Below are positions 27,011 to 34,875 of a stretch of 64,000 nucleotides of DNA, one piece after another (positions within the stretch are counted from its first letter, which is position 1; each line of letters opens with the position of its first letter). The stretch lies in NCBI RefSeq assembly GCF_017654315.1, contig NZ_CP072203.1, positions 2,976,001 to 3,040,000 on the forward strand, given 5' to 3'. Under the pieces are notes generated by a model. That model did no database searches. It was not told the origin of the DNA and saw only the letters and a program-made list of their open reading frames with translations. This stretch comes from Gordonia polyisoprenivorans (GTDB lineage: Bacteria > Actinomycetota > Actinomycetes > Mycobacteriales > Mycobacteriaceae). Made by a program: the position numbers and the translations under genes.

Positions 27011-28579
27011 GTGACCGATCCCGCCCAGTCCGCCGCATCCATCGCCGCAGGTTATGCGTTTTCCGGCGCAGCGCTCGAACTCGGAACGGTCAGCGTCGAC
27101 GGCACCGTCGTCAGTGACGCGCACGTGCGTATCCCGCTGTCGATGATGAACCGCCACGGATTGGTCGCCGGCGCCACCGGTACCGGTAAGACCAAGACGT
27201 TGCAGCTGATCGCCGAGCAACTGTCGGCCAACGGGGTGCCGGTGGTGATGGCCGACATCAAGGGCGACCTCTCCGGACTGAGCAATCCGGGTAGCTCGAA
27301 CGAGAAGATCGCCGCCCGCGCGGCGCAAACCGGCGACGACTGGCAGCCGTCGGGTTGTCCGGTCGAATTCACCTCGCTCGGCTCGACCGGGATCGGGGTC
27401 CCGGTGCGTGCCACCATCACCTCCTTCGGCCCGATTCTGCTGAGCAAGGTGCTCGGCCTCAACGACACCCAGGAGTCGGTGCTTGGCTTGATCTTCCACT
27501 GGGCCGACGGCAAAGGACTGCCGCTGCTCGACCTGAAGGATCTCCGCGCGGTGATCGCCTATCTGACCAGCGACGAGGGCAAGCTGGAGCTGAAAGCCAT
27601 CGGCGGGGTGTCCACGCAGACCGCGGGCGTCATCCTGCGCGCTCTGAGCAACCTCGAAGCCGACGGCGGGGACACCTTTTTCGGTGAACCCGAGATCGAG
27701 CCGGCCGATCTGCTGCGCACCGCACCGGACGGCCGCGGGATCGTGACCCTGTTCGAACTCGGCGCCCAGGCCGCCCGACCGGCCTTGTTCTCGACCTTCC
27801 TGATGTGGATCCTCGCCGATCTCTTCGAATTCCTGCCCGAGGTCGGCGATCTGGACAAACCGAAACTCGTCTTCATCTTCGACGAATCCCATCTGCTGTT
27901 CGACGATGCCTCCAAGGCGTTCAAGGATCAGGTGGTGCAGACGGTGAAACTCATCCGTTCCAAGGGCGTCGGCGTCTTCTTCTGCTCGCAGCTGCCCACC
28001 GACATCCCCAACGAGGTGCTCTCACAGCTCGGTGCGCGCATACAGCATGCGTTGCGCGCGTTCACCCCCGACGATCAGAAGGCACTGACCAAGACGGTCA
28101 AGACCTATCCGGTCTCGGAGGTGTACAAGCTCGATCAGGCCCTGACGTCGCTCGGTACCGGTGAGGCGATCGTCACCGTCCTTTCCGAGAAGGGCGCTCC
28201 CACACCGGTCGCCTGGACCGTCATCCGCGCGCCGCGCTCGTCGATGGATGCCGTTGGTGCCGAAGGCATCACGGCCGCGGCCAAGGCGAGTCCGCTGTAC
28301 GCCAAGTACGGTCAATCGATCGATCGTGAATCCGCCTACGAGAAACTGACTGCCAAGACGCTCGCGCCGGGTGAATCGCCGGATGCCCCGGCGCCGGTGC
28401 CTGCCCCGGCACCCTCGCCCGCTCCGGCGCCGGTGCCGGCTCCGCAGCCGGAGGAACCGGGCATCCTCACCGAGGTGCTGACCAGCAAGCCGATGCAGAG
28501 TTTCTTGCGATCCGCGGCCACCGCGGCCGGCCGCGAGTTCAGTCGTGCGATCTTCGGCACCGGGCGGCGTCGTCGATAG
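27011..28579 (+). CDS. HerA/DUF853-type P-loop ATPase
   Basis: A 522-residue HerA-like (YjgR, DUF853) ATPase. Walker A is GATGTGKTKTLQ near residue 54, Walker B with catalytic Glu is FIFDESHLLF near 290, and FFCSQLPTDIPNEVLSQLGARIQHALRA is the sensor/arginine segment typical of this group. A Pro/Ala/Val-rich linker (about residues 455-480) precedes a C-terminal FLRSAATAAGREFSRAIFG tail. GTG 27011 follows GAGAGGA about 6 nt upstream; the very long in-frame extension upstream runs through tRNA-His and orn and is rejected. The role is likely DNA or protein translocation, not defined. Confidence 0.88.
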   Translation: MTDPAQSAASIAAGYAFSGAALELGTVSVDGTVVSDAHVRIPLSMMNRHGLVAGATGTGKTKTLQLIAEQLSANGVPVVMADIKGDLSGLSNPGSSNEKIAARAAQTGDDWQPSGCPVEFTSLGSTGIGVPVRATITSFGPILLSKVLGLNDTQESVLGLIFHWADGKGLPLLDLKDLRAVIAYLTSDEGKLELKAIGGVSTQTAGVILRALSNLEADGGDTFFGEPEIEPADLLRTAPDGRGIVTLFELGAQAARPALFSTFLMWILADLFEFLPEVGDLDKPKLVFIFDESHLLFDDASKAFKDQVVQTVKLIRSKGVGVFFCSQLPTDIPNEVLSQLGARIQHALRAFTPDDQKALTKTVKTYPVSEVYKLDQALTSLGTGEAIVTVLSEKGAPTPVAWTVIRAPRSSMDAVGAEGITAAAKASPLYAKYGQSIDRESAYEKLTAKTLAPGESPDAPAPVPAPAPSPAPAPVPAPQPEEPGILTEVLTSKPMQSFLRSAATAAGREFSRAIFGTGRRRR

Positions 28580-28609
28580 CGGACCTGCGCGGTCAACTCG
28601 GCGACGCGA

Positions 28610-29416
28610 TCAGCCCTCGCCGAGCTTGCGGTAGAACGTGCCCACGATCGGTGCGACCACAGCGCGCGGGGTATAGCCCCCGGCCACCGACATGGCCTTC
28701 GACAAAGTGCCCGGGACGACACGCATCTTGTTGTGTTCCAGCGCATTCAGGCTCATCTCGGCGACCTTGTCGCTGGAGTGCCAGAGGAAGTCGGGAACCA
28801 AACGGTCGACCACGGACGCGTCCTCGGGTGAGGGGATCTCGGTCCGCACCGGGCCGGGAGCGAGGAGCGTGACGTGCACGCCGTGGATGGAGACCTCACC
28901 GCGCAGTGATTCGCTGAAGGTGTTCACGAATGCCTTGGTCGCCGCATAGGTGGCGTTGTTCGGGATCGGCATGTTGCCGGCGGCGGAACCGACCATCAGG
29001 ATGCCGCCGGCGCGGCGCGCCACCATGCCGGGCAGGACGGCCAGGGTCAGGTCGTGGACGGCGTTGACGTTCAAGCGAACCTGGGCGCGTTCGTAGGCGG
29101 CATCGAGTTCGGCGACCGGCCCGAAGGTCGCAATGCCCGCGTTGTTGGCCAGGATCGAGATCTCCCGGTCGGCGAGCTCGGCGGCGAGGATTGCCACCGC
29201 GGTCGGATCGGAGAGATCGGTGGGGCGCACCTCGGCGGTCACCCCGTGATCGGCGCGGAGCTCCTCGGCGAGTTCCTCGAGGACCTCGCCGCGCCGTGCC
29301 ACCAGGATCGGCGCGTGACCGCGTCGTGCCAGGGCACGGGCGAGGGCCATCCCGATACCGGACGAGGCGCCCGTCACGACGGCGCGGGCGGATTCGGACG
29401 GTACAGGTACTCCCAT
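28610..29416 (-). CDS. Short-chain dehydrogenase/reductase
   Basis: A 268-residue classical SDR. The cofactor motif TGASSGIG is near residue 15, NNAGIA near 93, the catalytic Ser in VGSAAGN, and YAATK has the Tyr and Lys. It resembles mycobacterial cmtA-/Rv-type SDRs that act on lipids. The substrate is unknown. It converges on the HerA-like gene and lies about 100 bp downstream of the dienoyl-CoA reductase on the same strand. Confidence 0.92.
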   Translation of the reverse strand: MGVPVPSESARAVVTGASSGIGMALARALARRGHAPILVARRGEVLEELAEELRADHGVTAEVRPTDLSDPTAVAILAAELADREISILANNAGIATFGPVAELDAAYERAQVRLNVNAVHDLTLAVLPGMVARRAGGILMVGSAAGNMPIPNNATYAATKAFVNTFSESLRGEVSIHGVHVTLLAPGPVRTEIPSPEDASVVDRLVPDFLWHSSDKVAEMSLNALEHNKMRVVPGTLSKAMSVAGGYTPRAVVAPIVGTFYRKLGEG

Positions 29417-29512
29417 GCCGTCGATCGTATCCAGATGCCCCGTACCGACGGCGTCGGGCGCCGTCGGTACGGGTACGGCCTTCCTGTGGCCGGAGTCGCT
29501 CGGCCGGCGCGG

Positions 29513-31576
29513 TCAGCCGATGCCGGCGGCCACCTCGGTGCCCTGCCGGATGGCTCGCTTCGCGTCGAGTTCCGCGGCGACGTCGGCGCCGCCGATGACG
29601 TGGGTCCGCACGCCGGCGACAGTCAACGGATCGACGAGGTCGCGGACCGATTCCTGTCCGGCGCAGATGACGACGTTGTCGACTTCGAGCAGGCGTGTCT
29701 CGCGGACGGTGCCGTCTTCGTCACGGAAGCTCAGGTGCAGACCCGCATCGTCGATACGGTCATAGGTGGCACCCGAGATCTGTTCGACCCCTTTCATTTT
29801 CACCGTCGCGCGGTGTACCCAACCGGTGGTCTTCCCCAGTGACTTGCCCTGTCGACCGGGTTTGCGCTGCACCAGGTAGACCTCGCGCACCGCGGGCAGC
29901 GGACGCGGCTTGGTGACGAAGCCCGGCTTGCTCAGATCCTCGCTGACACCCCACTCCTGCTCCCATTCCTTGAGATTCAGGGTGGGTGACTCATCGACCA
30001 TGAGGAACTCGGTGACGTCGAATCCGATTCCGCCGGCACCGATCACGGCCACGCGCTTGCCGATCTCTCGGTGTCCGAGCACGGCATCGGCGTAGGAGAC
30101 GACCATCGGGTGGTCGACGCCGGGGATGGCGGGCATGCGTGGGGTGACACCGGTGGCGATGATCACCTCGTCGAAGCCCTTGGCGATGATGTCCTGCGCG
30201 GACACCCGAGTGTTGAGATGCACTGTCACATTGTTGATCTCGAGTTCACGGGTGAAGTAGCGCAACGTCTCGTTGAACTCCTCCTTGCCGGGAATGCGCG
30301 CCGCGATCGAGAACTGGCCTCCGACCGATTCGCCGGCCTCGAACAGTTCGACCCGATGGCCACGCTTGGCCGCCGACACCGCGGCCGACAGGCCGGCCGG
30401 GCCCGCGCCGATCACCGCGATGTGCTGGGCGAGTCGGGTGGCCCCGAGGGTCAGCGTCGTCTCGCGGCCGGCGCGGGGATTGAGAAGGCACGACACCTTC
30501 TTACCGACGAAGGCGTGATCCAGACATGCCTGATTGCAGCCGATGCACGTGTTGATCTCGTCGGCCCGGCCGGTGCGCGCCTTGTCGGCGAAGTCCGGGT
30601 CCGACAGCATCGGTCGCGCCATCGAGATCGCGTCCACCCTACCGCGTTCGAGGATCTCCTCGGCCAGTTCGGGGGTGTTGATGCGGTTACTGGCGATGAG
30701 CGGGATGCTCACCTCGTCGCGCAGGCGCTCGGTGAACTTGACGAACGCGCCGCGCGGTACCGAGGTCACGATCGTCGGGACACCGGCCTCGTGCCAGCCG
30801 ATGTCAGTGTTGATCGCGTCGACTCCGAGTTGTTCGGCCTTGCGCGCCATCAGCGCGATCTCGTCCCAGGTCTGCCCGCCCTTGACGAAGTCGGCGATGG
30901 ATTGGCGCAGGATGATCGGGAAGTCACGGGGGACCTGGCGACGCATCTCGGTGATGATCTCGACGAGGAACCGCTGTCGGTTCTCGGTGGTGCCGCCCCA
31001 CCGGTCGGTGCGGTCGTTGGTGTGCGGGCACAGGAATTGATTGATCAGATAACCCTCGCCGCCCATGATCTCGACGGCGTCATATCCCGCGCGGCGCGCC
31101 AGCTTGGCCGACGCACCGAACGTGCGGATGACGTGTTTGATGATCGGCTCGGTCATCTTGAGGTGTTTGAAGGGGTGGATCGGTGAGGGCTCGGAGCCCG
31201 CGGCCACCTTCAACGGCGTGTATCCGTAGCGCCCGGCATGGATGAGCTGCATCGCGATCTTGCCGCCCTCGCGATGAACCGCACCGGTGATGCGTCGATG
31301 CCTGGCGACGTCGGCGTAATTGGTCATCTTGCCGGCGAAGGGAAGGAGCAGACCGGTGCGAGAGGTACCGAAGCCGCCGGTGATGATCAGTCCCACACCG
31401 CCTTTGGCGCGCTCGGCGTAATAGGCGGCCAGTTTGTCGGTGTCCCACAGACGGTCCTCGAGCCCGGTGTGCATCGAGCCCATGATCAGACGGTTGTTCA
31501 GGGTGACGCCGCCGAGTTGCAGCGGTTCGAACAGGCGCGGGTAATGAGGATTGGGCTGTGCGGATGGGGCTGACAT
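29513..31576 (-). CDS. fadH: NADPH-dependent 2,4-dienoyl-CoA reductase (FMN/FAD/4Fe-4S)
   Basis: A 687-residue old-yellow-enzyme fusion. An N-terminal FMN TIM barrel (about 1-340) is followed by the cluster-binding segment CIGCNQACLDHAF...CLLNP, then an FAD motif (VIGAGPAGLSAA) and an NAD(P)H motif (VIGAGGIGFD). Length and order match E. coli FadH (about 670), which reduces 2,4-dienoyl-CoA in unsaturated fatty acid beta-oxidation. It lies 78 bp downstream of a PadR regulator on the same strand, so PadR control is likely. Confidence 0.93.
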   Translation of the reverse strand: MSAPSAQPNPHYPRLFEPLQLGGVTLNNRLIMGSMHTGLEDRLWDTDKLAAYYAERAKGGVGLIITGGFGTSRTGLLLPFAGKMTNYADVARHRRITGAVHREGGKIAMQLIHAGRYGYTPLKVAAGSEPSPIHPFKHLKMTEPIIKHVIRTFGASAKLARRAGYDAVEIMGGEGYLINQFLCPHTNDRTDRWGGTTENRQRFLVEIITEMRRQVPRDFPIILRQSIADFVKGGQTWDEIALMARKAEQLGVDAINTDIGWHEAGVPTIVTSVPRGAFVKFTERLRDEVSIPLIASNRINTPELAEEILERGRVDAISMARPMLSDPDFADKARTGRADEINTCIGCNQACLDHAFVGKKVSCLLNPRAGRETTLTLGATRLAQHIAVIGAGPAGLSAAVSAAKRGHRVELFEAGESVGGQFSIAARIPGKEEFNETLRYFTRELEINNVTVHLNTRVSAQDIIAKGFDEVIIATGVTPRMPAIPGVDHPMVVSYADAVLGHREIGKRVAVIGAGGIGFDVTEFLMVDESPTLNLKEWEQEWGVSEDLSKPGFVTKPRPLPAVREVYLVQRKPGRQGKSLGKTTGWVHRATVKMKGVEQISGATYDRIDDAGLHLSFRDEDGTVRETRLLEVDNVVICAGQESVRDLVDPLTVAGVRTHVIGGADVAAELDAKRAIRQGTEVAAGIG

Positions 31577-31654
31577 CGCGTCACCTTTCGGTCGGTGCCG
31601 GCTGGCCGGCAGTGGGGCACGTTCTGATGGTCTTCGTGATCTGGGGATGTCCGG

Positions 31655-32206
31655 TCAGGACGAGGCGTCGAGTTCTCGTTTCAGTGCGGTGAGGACCTCG
31701 TCGCACCAGTCGATGAACCCTTCTTCTATCCGCACGCCACCCCGGAGCACGAGGTATTGGTGCAACTTTCGGCCGGTGAGGCGGTCGGGGGCGGGGTAGT
31801 CGTCCTTCTCGAAGGACTGGAACAGGTGCAGTCGCGCCACGTGGAGTTCCCGGTGGCGTTCGAGTTCGGTGATGAGATCGGGCAGTCCGGGCACGTCGGC
31901 GGCGCGGATCTTCAGGCCGAGATCGTCGCGCAGTTTCTGGATCGGGGTCGGGGTGGCGACCCACTCGCGCAACGCCGATCGACCTGCGTCGGACAACGAA
32001 TAGACCTTCTTGTCGGGCCTGCCGTCCTGCACGATCGGCTCGTAACTCACCAGTCCGTCCGCATGCAGTTTGCGCAGCGTGCGATAGATCTGCTGGTGGG
32101 TGGCCGACCAGAAGTGACCGATCGACCGGTCGAATTGGCGGCTGATCTCGTAGCCGGTGCCGGGCCGTTCGGACAACGACACCATGATCGCGTGTTCCAG
32201 AGCCAC
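31655..32206 (-). CDS. PadR-family transcriptional regulator
   Basis: A 183-residue PadR regulator of the long (VirR/AphA-like) type. The winged helix covers residues 1-80 (ALEHAIMVSLSERPGTGYEI, then HFWSATHQQIYRTLRKLHADGLV) and the C-terminal helical dimer domain covers about 95-180. GTG at 32206 begins the conserved MALEHA-type N-terminus, so it is preferred over the longer ORF. It sits upstream of fadH on the same strand and divergent from the 103-residue unknown gene; TATGCA/TGCATA half-sites near 32237-32272 are possible operator halves. Confidence 0.9.
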   Translation of the reverse strand: MALEHAIMVSLSERPGTGYEISRQFDRSIGHFWSATHQQIYRTLRKLHADGLVSYEPIVQDGRPDKKVYSLSDAGRSALREWVATPTPIQKLRDDLGLKIRAADVPGLPDLITELERHRELHVARLHLFQSFEKDDYPAPDRLTGRKLHQYLVLRGGVRIEEGFIDWCDEVLTALKRELDASS

Positions 32207-32309
32207 ATGCGCACGGTAGCAGTGCACCAACGCGCTATGCAACAAGGTGAGTATGTGCGGGAGTGCATATCGACGACTGTCGCAAGAGGCGTGGTGGCAC
32301 CCTGGTGGC

Positions 32310-32621
32310 ATGGGCCAGAACACCGACCGTGCCCCGCGGGCAGCCGCCGACGTCGAGCACACCGCGGACGGCCGCTACATCGTGGTGAACGGCCGCCGAT
32401 GGCGCGCAACGGATCCGTTGATTCCCGCCGAGCGGCGGGAAGAACTTCAGCACATCCTCATGGCGTGGCGACGCGAGGTACGACGAACCCGCGGTGCCGA
32501 TGACGCGCGCGCCGGGGTCCAGGCGGCGAAAGTCGCTCTGGGCGAACGCGGTACGCCGTGGTGGGAGCAGACCGATGCGCAGCGCCGGCAGCGTTGGGAG
32601 ACCGCCGTCGACGAGCCGTGA
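32310..32621 (+). CDS. Small conserved-looking hypothetical protein
   Basis: A 103-residue basic protein with a DGRYIVVNGRRWRATDP segment near residue 20, an Arg-rich middle, and a C-terminal WWEQTDAQRRQRW. The first segment recalls a family seen in mycolate actinomycetes, but no function is known to me. ATG 32310 was chosen because the frame upstream is low-quality coding. It is divergent from padR and convergent with the ABC exporter, with 10 bp between the stops. Confidence 0.6.
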   Translation: MGQNTDRAPRAAADVEHTADGRYIVVNGRRWRATDPLIPAERREELQHILMAWRREVRRTRGADDARAGVQAAKVALGERGTPWWEQTDAQRRQRWETAVDEP

Positions 32622-32631
32622 CGTGGGCAGG

Positions 32632-34443
32632 TCAGTGTCGGCGCCCGCCGAGTGTGGGCACGTAGAGACGGGTGCCCTCGGCGAGTGAATCGAGGATCGG
32701 CGCGATCGCCAGGTTCTCGGTCCGTTCCGCGCTCGCGGCCGAGTCGTCGATCGTGTCCTCGGGGGCGATCCAGGGGGAACGATCGCGCAGGTGACCGTCG
32801 CGGAGTTCGACGACTCGGTCGGCGATCGCGGTGACCCGGCGGTCGTGGGTGATCAGCAACGTGGTGCGGCCCTGCGCAATACGCCGTAGCGGCTTCAGGA
32901 TTCGCGACACGCTGGCGTCGTCGAGCCCCGACGTCGGCTCGTCGAGGATGAGCACCGGGGTGTCGCGGACCATCGCTCGTGCCATCGCGATGCGCTGGCG
33001 TTGACCTCCGGACAGCGTGAGTCCGCCGTCGTCGAGCCGGGTGTCGTAGCCGTCGGGGAGATCGCGGATGAAGGCGTCGGCGTCGGCGGCGACGGCCGCT
33101 CGCACGGTCTGTGTCCGGTCGGCGTTCGGTGCGCCGTAGGCGATGTTGTCGGCGACGCTGGCGCCCTTGATGATCGGGGTTTGGGGGAGCAAGGTCACCA
33201 GGCCACGGATGTGAGCGCCGGTCAGCGTGTCGTAGTCGTCGCCGCCGAGACGGATCGTTCCGGAGTCGGGGTGCTCGAAGCGGCACAGCAGTGAAGCGAG
33301 ACTGGTCTTGCCCACCCCGCTCGGGCCGATGAGTGCCACGATCCGGCCCGGCCGCAGATCGAGCGACACCTCGTCGAGGACGGTGGTCTCACCGCGCTGC
33401 AGCGAGACCGAGCGCAACGACACGGGCAGTGCGGCGCCCGGTGTGGGGGAACTGTCCCGCGCGTCGGGTGCGTCGTGCTCGGCGGGTTCGAGGTCGAGGA
33501 TCTCGGCGACGCGTTCGGCACTGACCACGGCCGAGGCGATCGCGAGCCGGGCATCGGCGATTTGTTGCATCTTCGGATAGAGCAGACCGAGGTAACCGGT
33601 GAGGGCGAGCAACTGGCCGACGCTGAGATGGCCTTGGCGAACCTGCCACACGCCGGCGACGGCGATGGCCAGGGTGACTATCACCTGGCCGAAGCCCATC
33701 ACCGCGCCGAACCCGGCCTCGACCCGAGTCTGCGCGAGACGTGCTGCGCGCCAAGCCAGTCCGTGGGCGTGCAGGGCTTGGTGTTCGCGCTCCTGCTGGT
33801 TGTAGGCGACGGCGGTCTCGTGGCCGGCCAGCGCGGTTTCGACGGCGTCGGAGATGTCGCTGTTGGCGCCCCGCTCGTCGCGGGTGACCGCCATCTGGCG
33901 GCGGGCGAAGATCGAGGACACACCCCACAGCATCGGGACGGCAGCCAGTGCGACCAGTGCAACCTGCCAGCTCATGAGGAACGCGGCGATCACCAGGCCA
34001 ACGGTGTTGAAGATCGCGATGATGATCTGCATCACCCCGGACCCGACGAGATACTCGACGGCCTCGAGGTCGCCGGAGTGACGACTGACGAGGTTGCCGA
34101 GACCGAGTCGACGATGCAGCACCGGGTGGAGCCGCTGGACGTGGGCGAAGAGCCGGTCACGCAGCCGAAGGACCACCTGCTCGGAGACGCTCACCGCGAC
34201 GACCTGGCCGAAGTAGTCGCCGGCCGTGGACACCGCGGTCAAACCCAGCCACAGACCGGCAAGACGGGCGAAGTCCCACACGCTGTGCGAATCGAGGGCT
34301 CCATCGATGACGTCGGCGAGGACGAAGACCGAGACGATCTCGCAGAGTGCGGCGACCCCGAGGAGACTGCCGGCGAACGCGAATCGCGTGCCCTGGCCGC
34401 GCATGGCGGGCAGGAATCGTCGAATGGCAGTGAGGGTGTTCAT
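32632..34443 (-). CDS. ABC exporter, fused permease and ATPase (ABCB half-transporter)
   Basis: A 603-residue half-transporter. The TM domain (about 1-310) has six hydrophobic helices, and the nucleotide-binding domain has Walker A GPSGVGKTS near 380, a Q-loop, the signature LSGGQRQR, and Walker B VLILDEPTSGLD. The closest general type is multidrug, lipid or peptide exporters; it should work as a homodimer or pair with another half. The only upstream partner on the strand is the 38-residue Arg/Trp-rich ORF at 34593-34709, separated by a hairpin, so expression may be attenuated or the peptide may be cargo. GGAG 5 nt before the ATG is the ribosome binding site. Confidence 0.9.
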   Translation of the reverse strand: MNTLTAIRRFLPAMRGQGTRFAFAGSLLGVAALCEIVSVFVLADVIDGALDSHSVWDFARLAGLWLGLTAVSTAGDYFGQVVAVSVSEQVVLRLRDRLFAHVQRLHPVLHRRLGLGNLVSRHSGDLEAVEYLVGSGVMQIIIAIFNTVGLVIAAFLMSWQVALVALAAVPMLWGVSSIFARRQMAVTRDERGANSDISDAVETALAGHETAVAYNQQEREHQALHAHGLAWRAARLAQTRVEAGFGAVMGFGQVIVTLAIAVAGVWQVRQGHLSVGQLLALTGYLGLLYPKMQQIADARLAIASAVVSAERVAEILDLEPAEHDAPDARDSSPTPGAALPVSLRSVSLQRGETTVLDEVSLDLRPGRIVALIGPSGVGKTSLASLLCRFEHPDSGTIRLGGDDYDTLTGAHIRGLVTLLPQTPIIKGASVADNIAYGAPNADRTQTVRAAVAADADAFIRDLPDGYDTRLDDGGLTLSGGQRQRIAMARAMVRDTPVLILDEPTSGLDDASVSRILKPLRRIAQGRTTLLITHDRRVTAIADRVVELRDGHLRDRSPWIAPEDTIDDSAASAERTENLAIAPILDSLAEGTRLYVPTLGGRRH

Positions 34444-34530
34444 CGGGACTCCGCAACCTGGTCGTCGAGTGTGTTGTGGAAGAAGTGCGTTCGGGCGCGC
34501 GTCGACGATTCATGCGCGTCGACGCGTCGG

Positions 34531-34563
34531 AACCCGGCGCGAGTAAGCGGTTCGCGCCGGGTT
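34531..34563 (-). terminator. Terminator/attenuator-like hairpin between the small ORF and the ABC exporter
   Basis: A 12-bp perfect stem (AACCCGGCGCGA and TCGCGCCGGGTT) with a 9-nt loop. There is no U-tract. Just downstream on the minus strand lies an 11-bp repeat, GCGCGTCGACG, at 34514-34524 and again near 34497-34507. It contains a palindrome, so alternative pairings with the stem region are conceivable. Confidence 0.6.
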
Positions 34564-34592
34564 TCCGATCGGGAGTGGTCAGGCGGTGCGGG

Positions 34593-34709
34593 TCACTGCC
34601 ACACCCAGATCCACCGGAAGGTCCGCCAGTCCCAGATGCGAACGCGGCGGCGGCGCGGCTGGGGCTCGAAACGGCGCTGCGGACCGGACTGACGGGGCTG
34701 TCCTGGCAT
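34593..34709 (-). CDS. 38-residue Arg/Trp-rich peptide upstream of the ABC exporter
   Basis: A short ORF not usually called by gene finders. ATG is at 34707-34709 with an excellent ribosome binding site, AAGGAG at 34718-34723, 8 nt upstream. The product begins MPGQPRQSGPQRRFEPQP, has a run of Arg, and ends IWDWRTFRWIWVWQ, with five Trp in the last 14 residues. It is followed by a strong hairpin and then the ABC exporter. Possible roles are a regulatory leader peptide (Trp-codon-dependent attenuation or ribosome arrest), a cationic Arg/Trp antimicrobial peptide exported by the transporter, or a modified-peptide precursor. No modifying enzyme is nearby, so the first two are favoured. Function is inferred only. 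Confidence 0.6.
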   Translation of the reverse strand: MPGQPRQSGPQRRFEPQPRRRRVRIWDWRTFRWIWVWQ

Positions 34710-34875
34710 GAGTTGTTCTCCTTCGGTCATGGCCGGCGTCGATGCCGACAGAAATGAAACTAGGAGCCGTTGCTGCGTCCGCGCTGCCTCGTCGCTGAGA
34801 GCCCGCTGTCAGTGGAACCTGTACAGCAGCTGTGTGTTTCGCCGACGAAGAGGGTACGTCGCAGACCGGCCCGAG

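Noticed and set aside
34593..34709. Calling the Arg/Trp peptide a RiPP precursor
   Set aside because: No radical SAM, P450, cyclodehydratase, lanthionine synthetase or protease gene lies within reach; kept only as one hypothesis.
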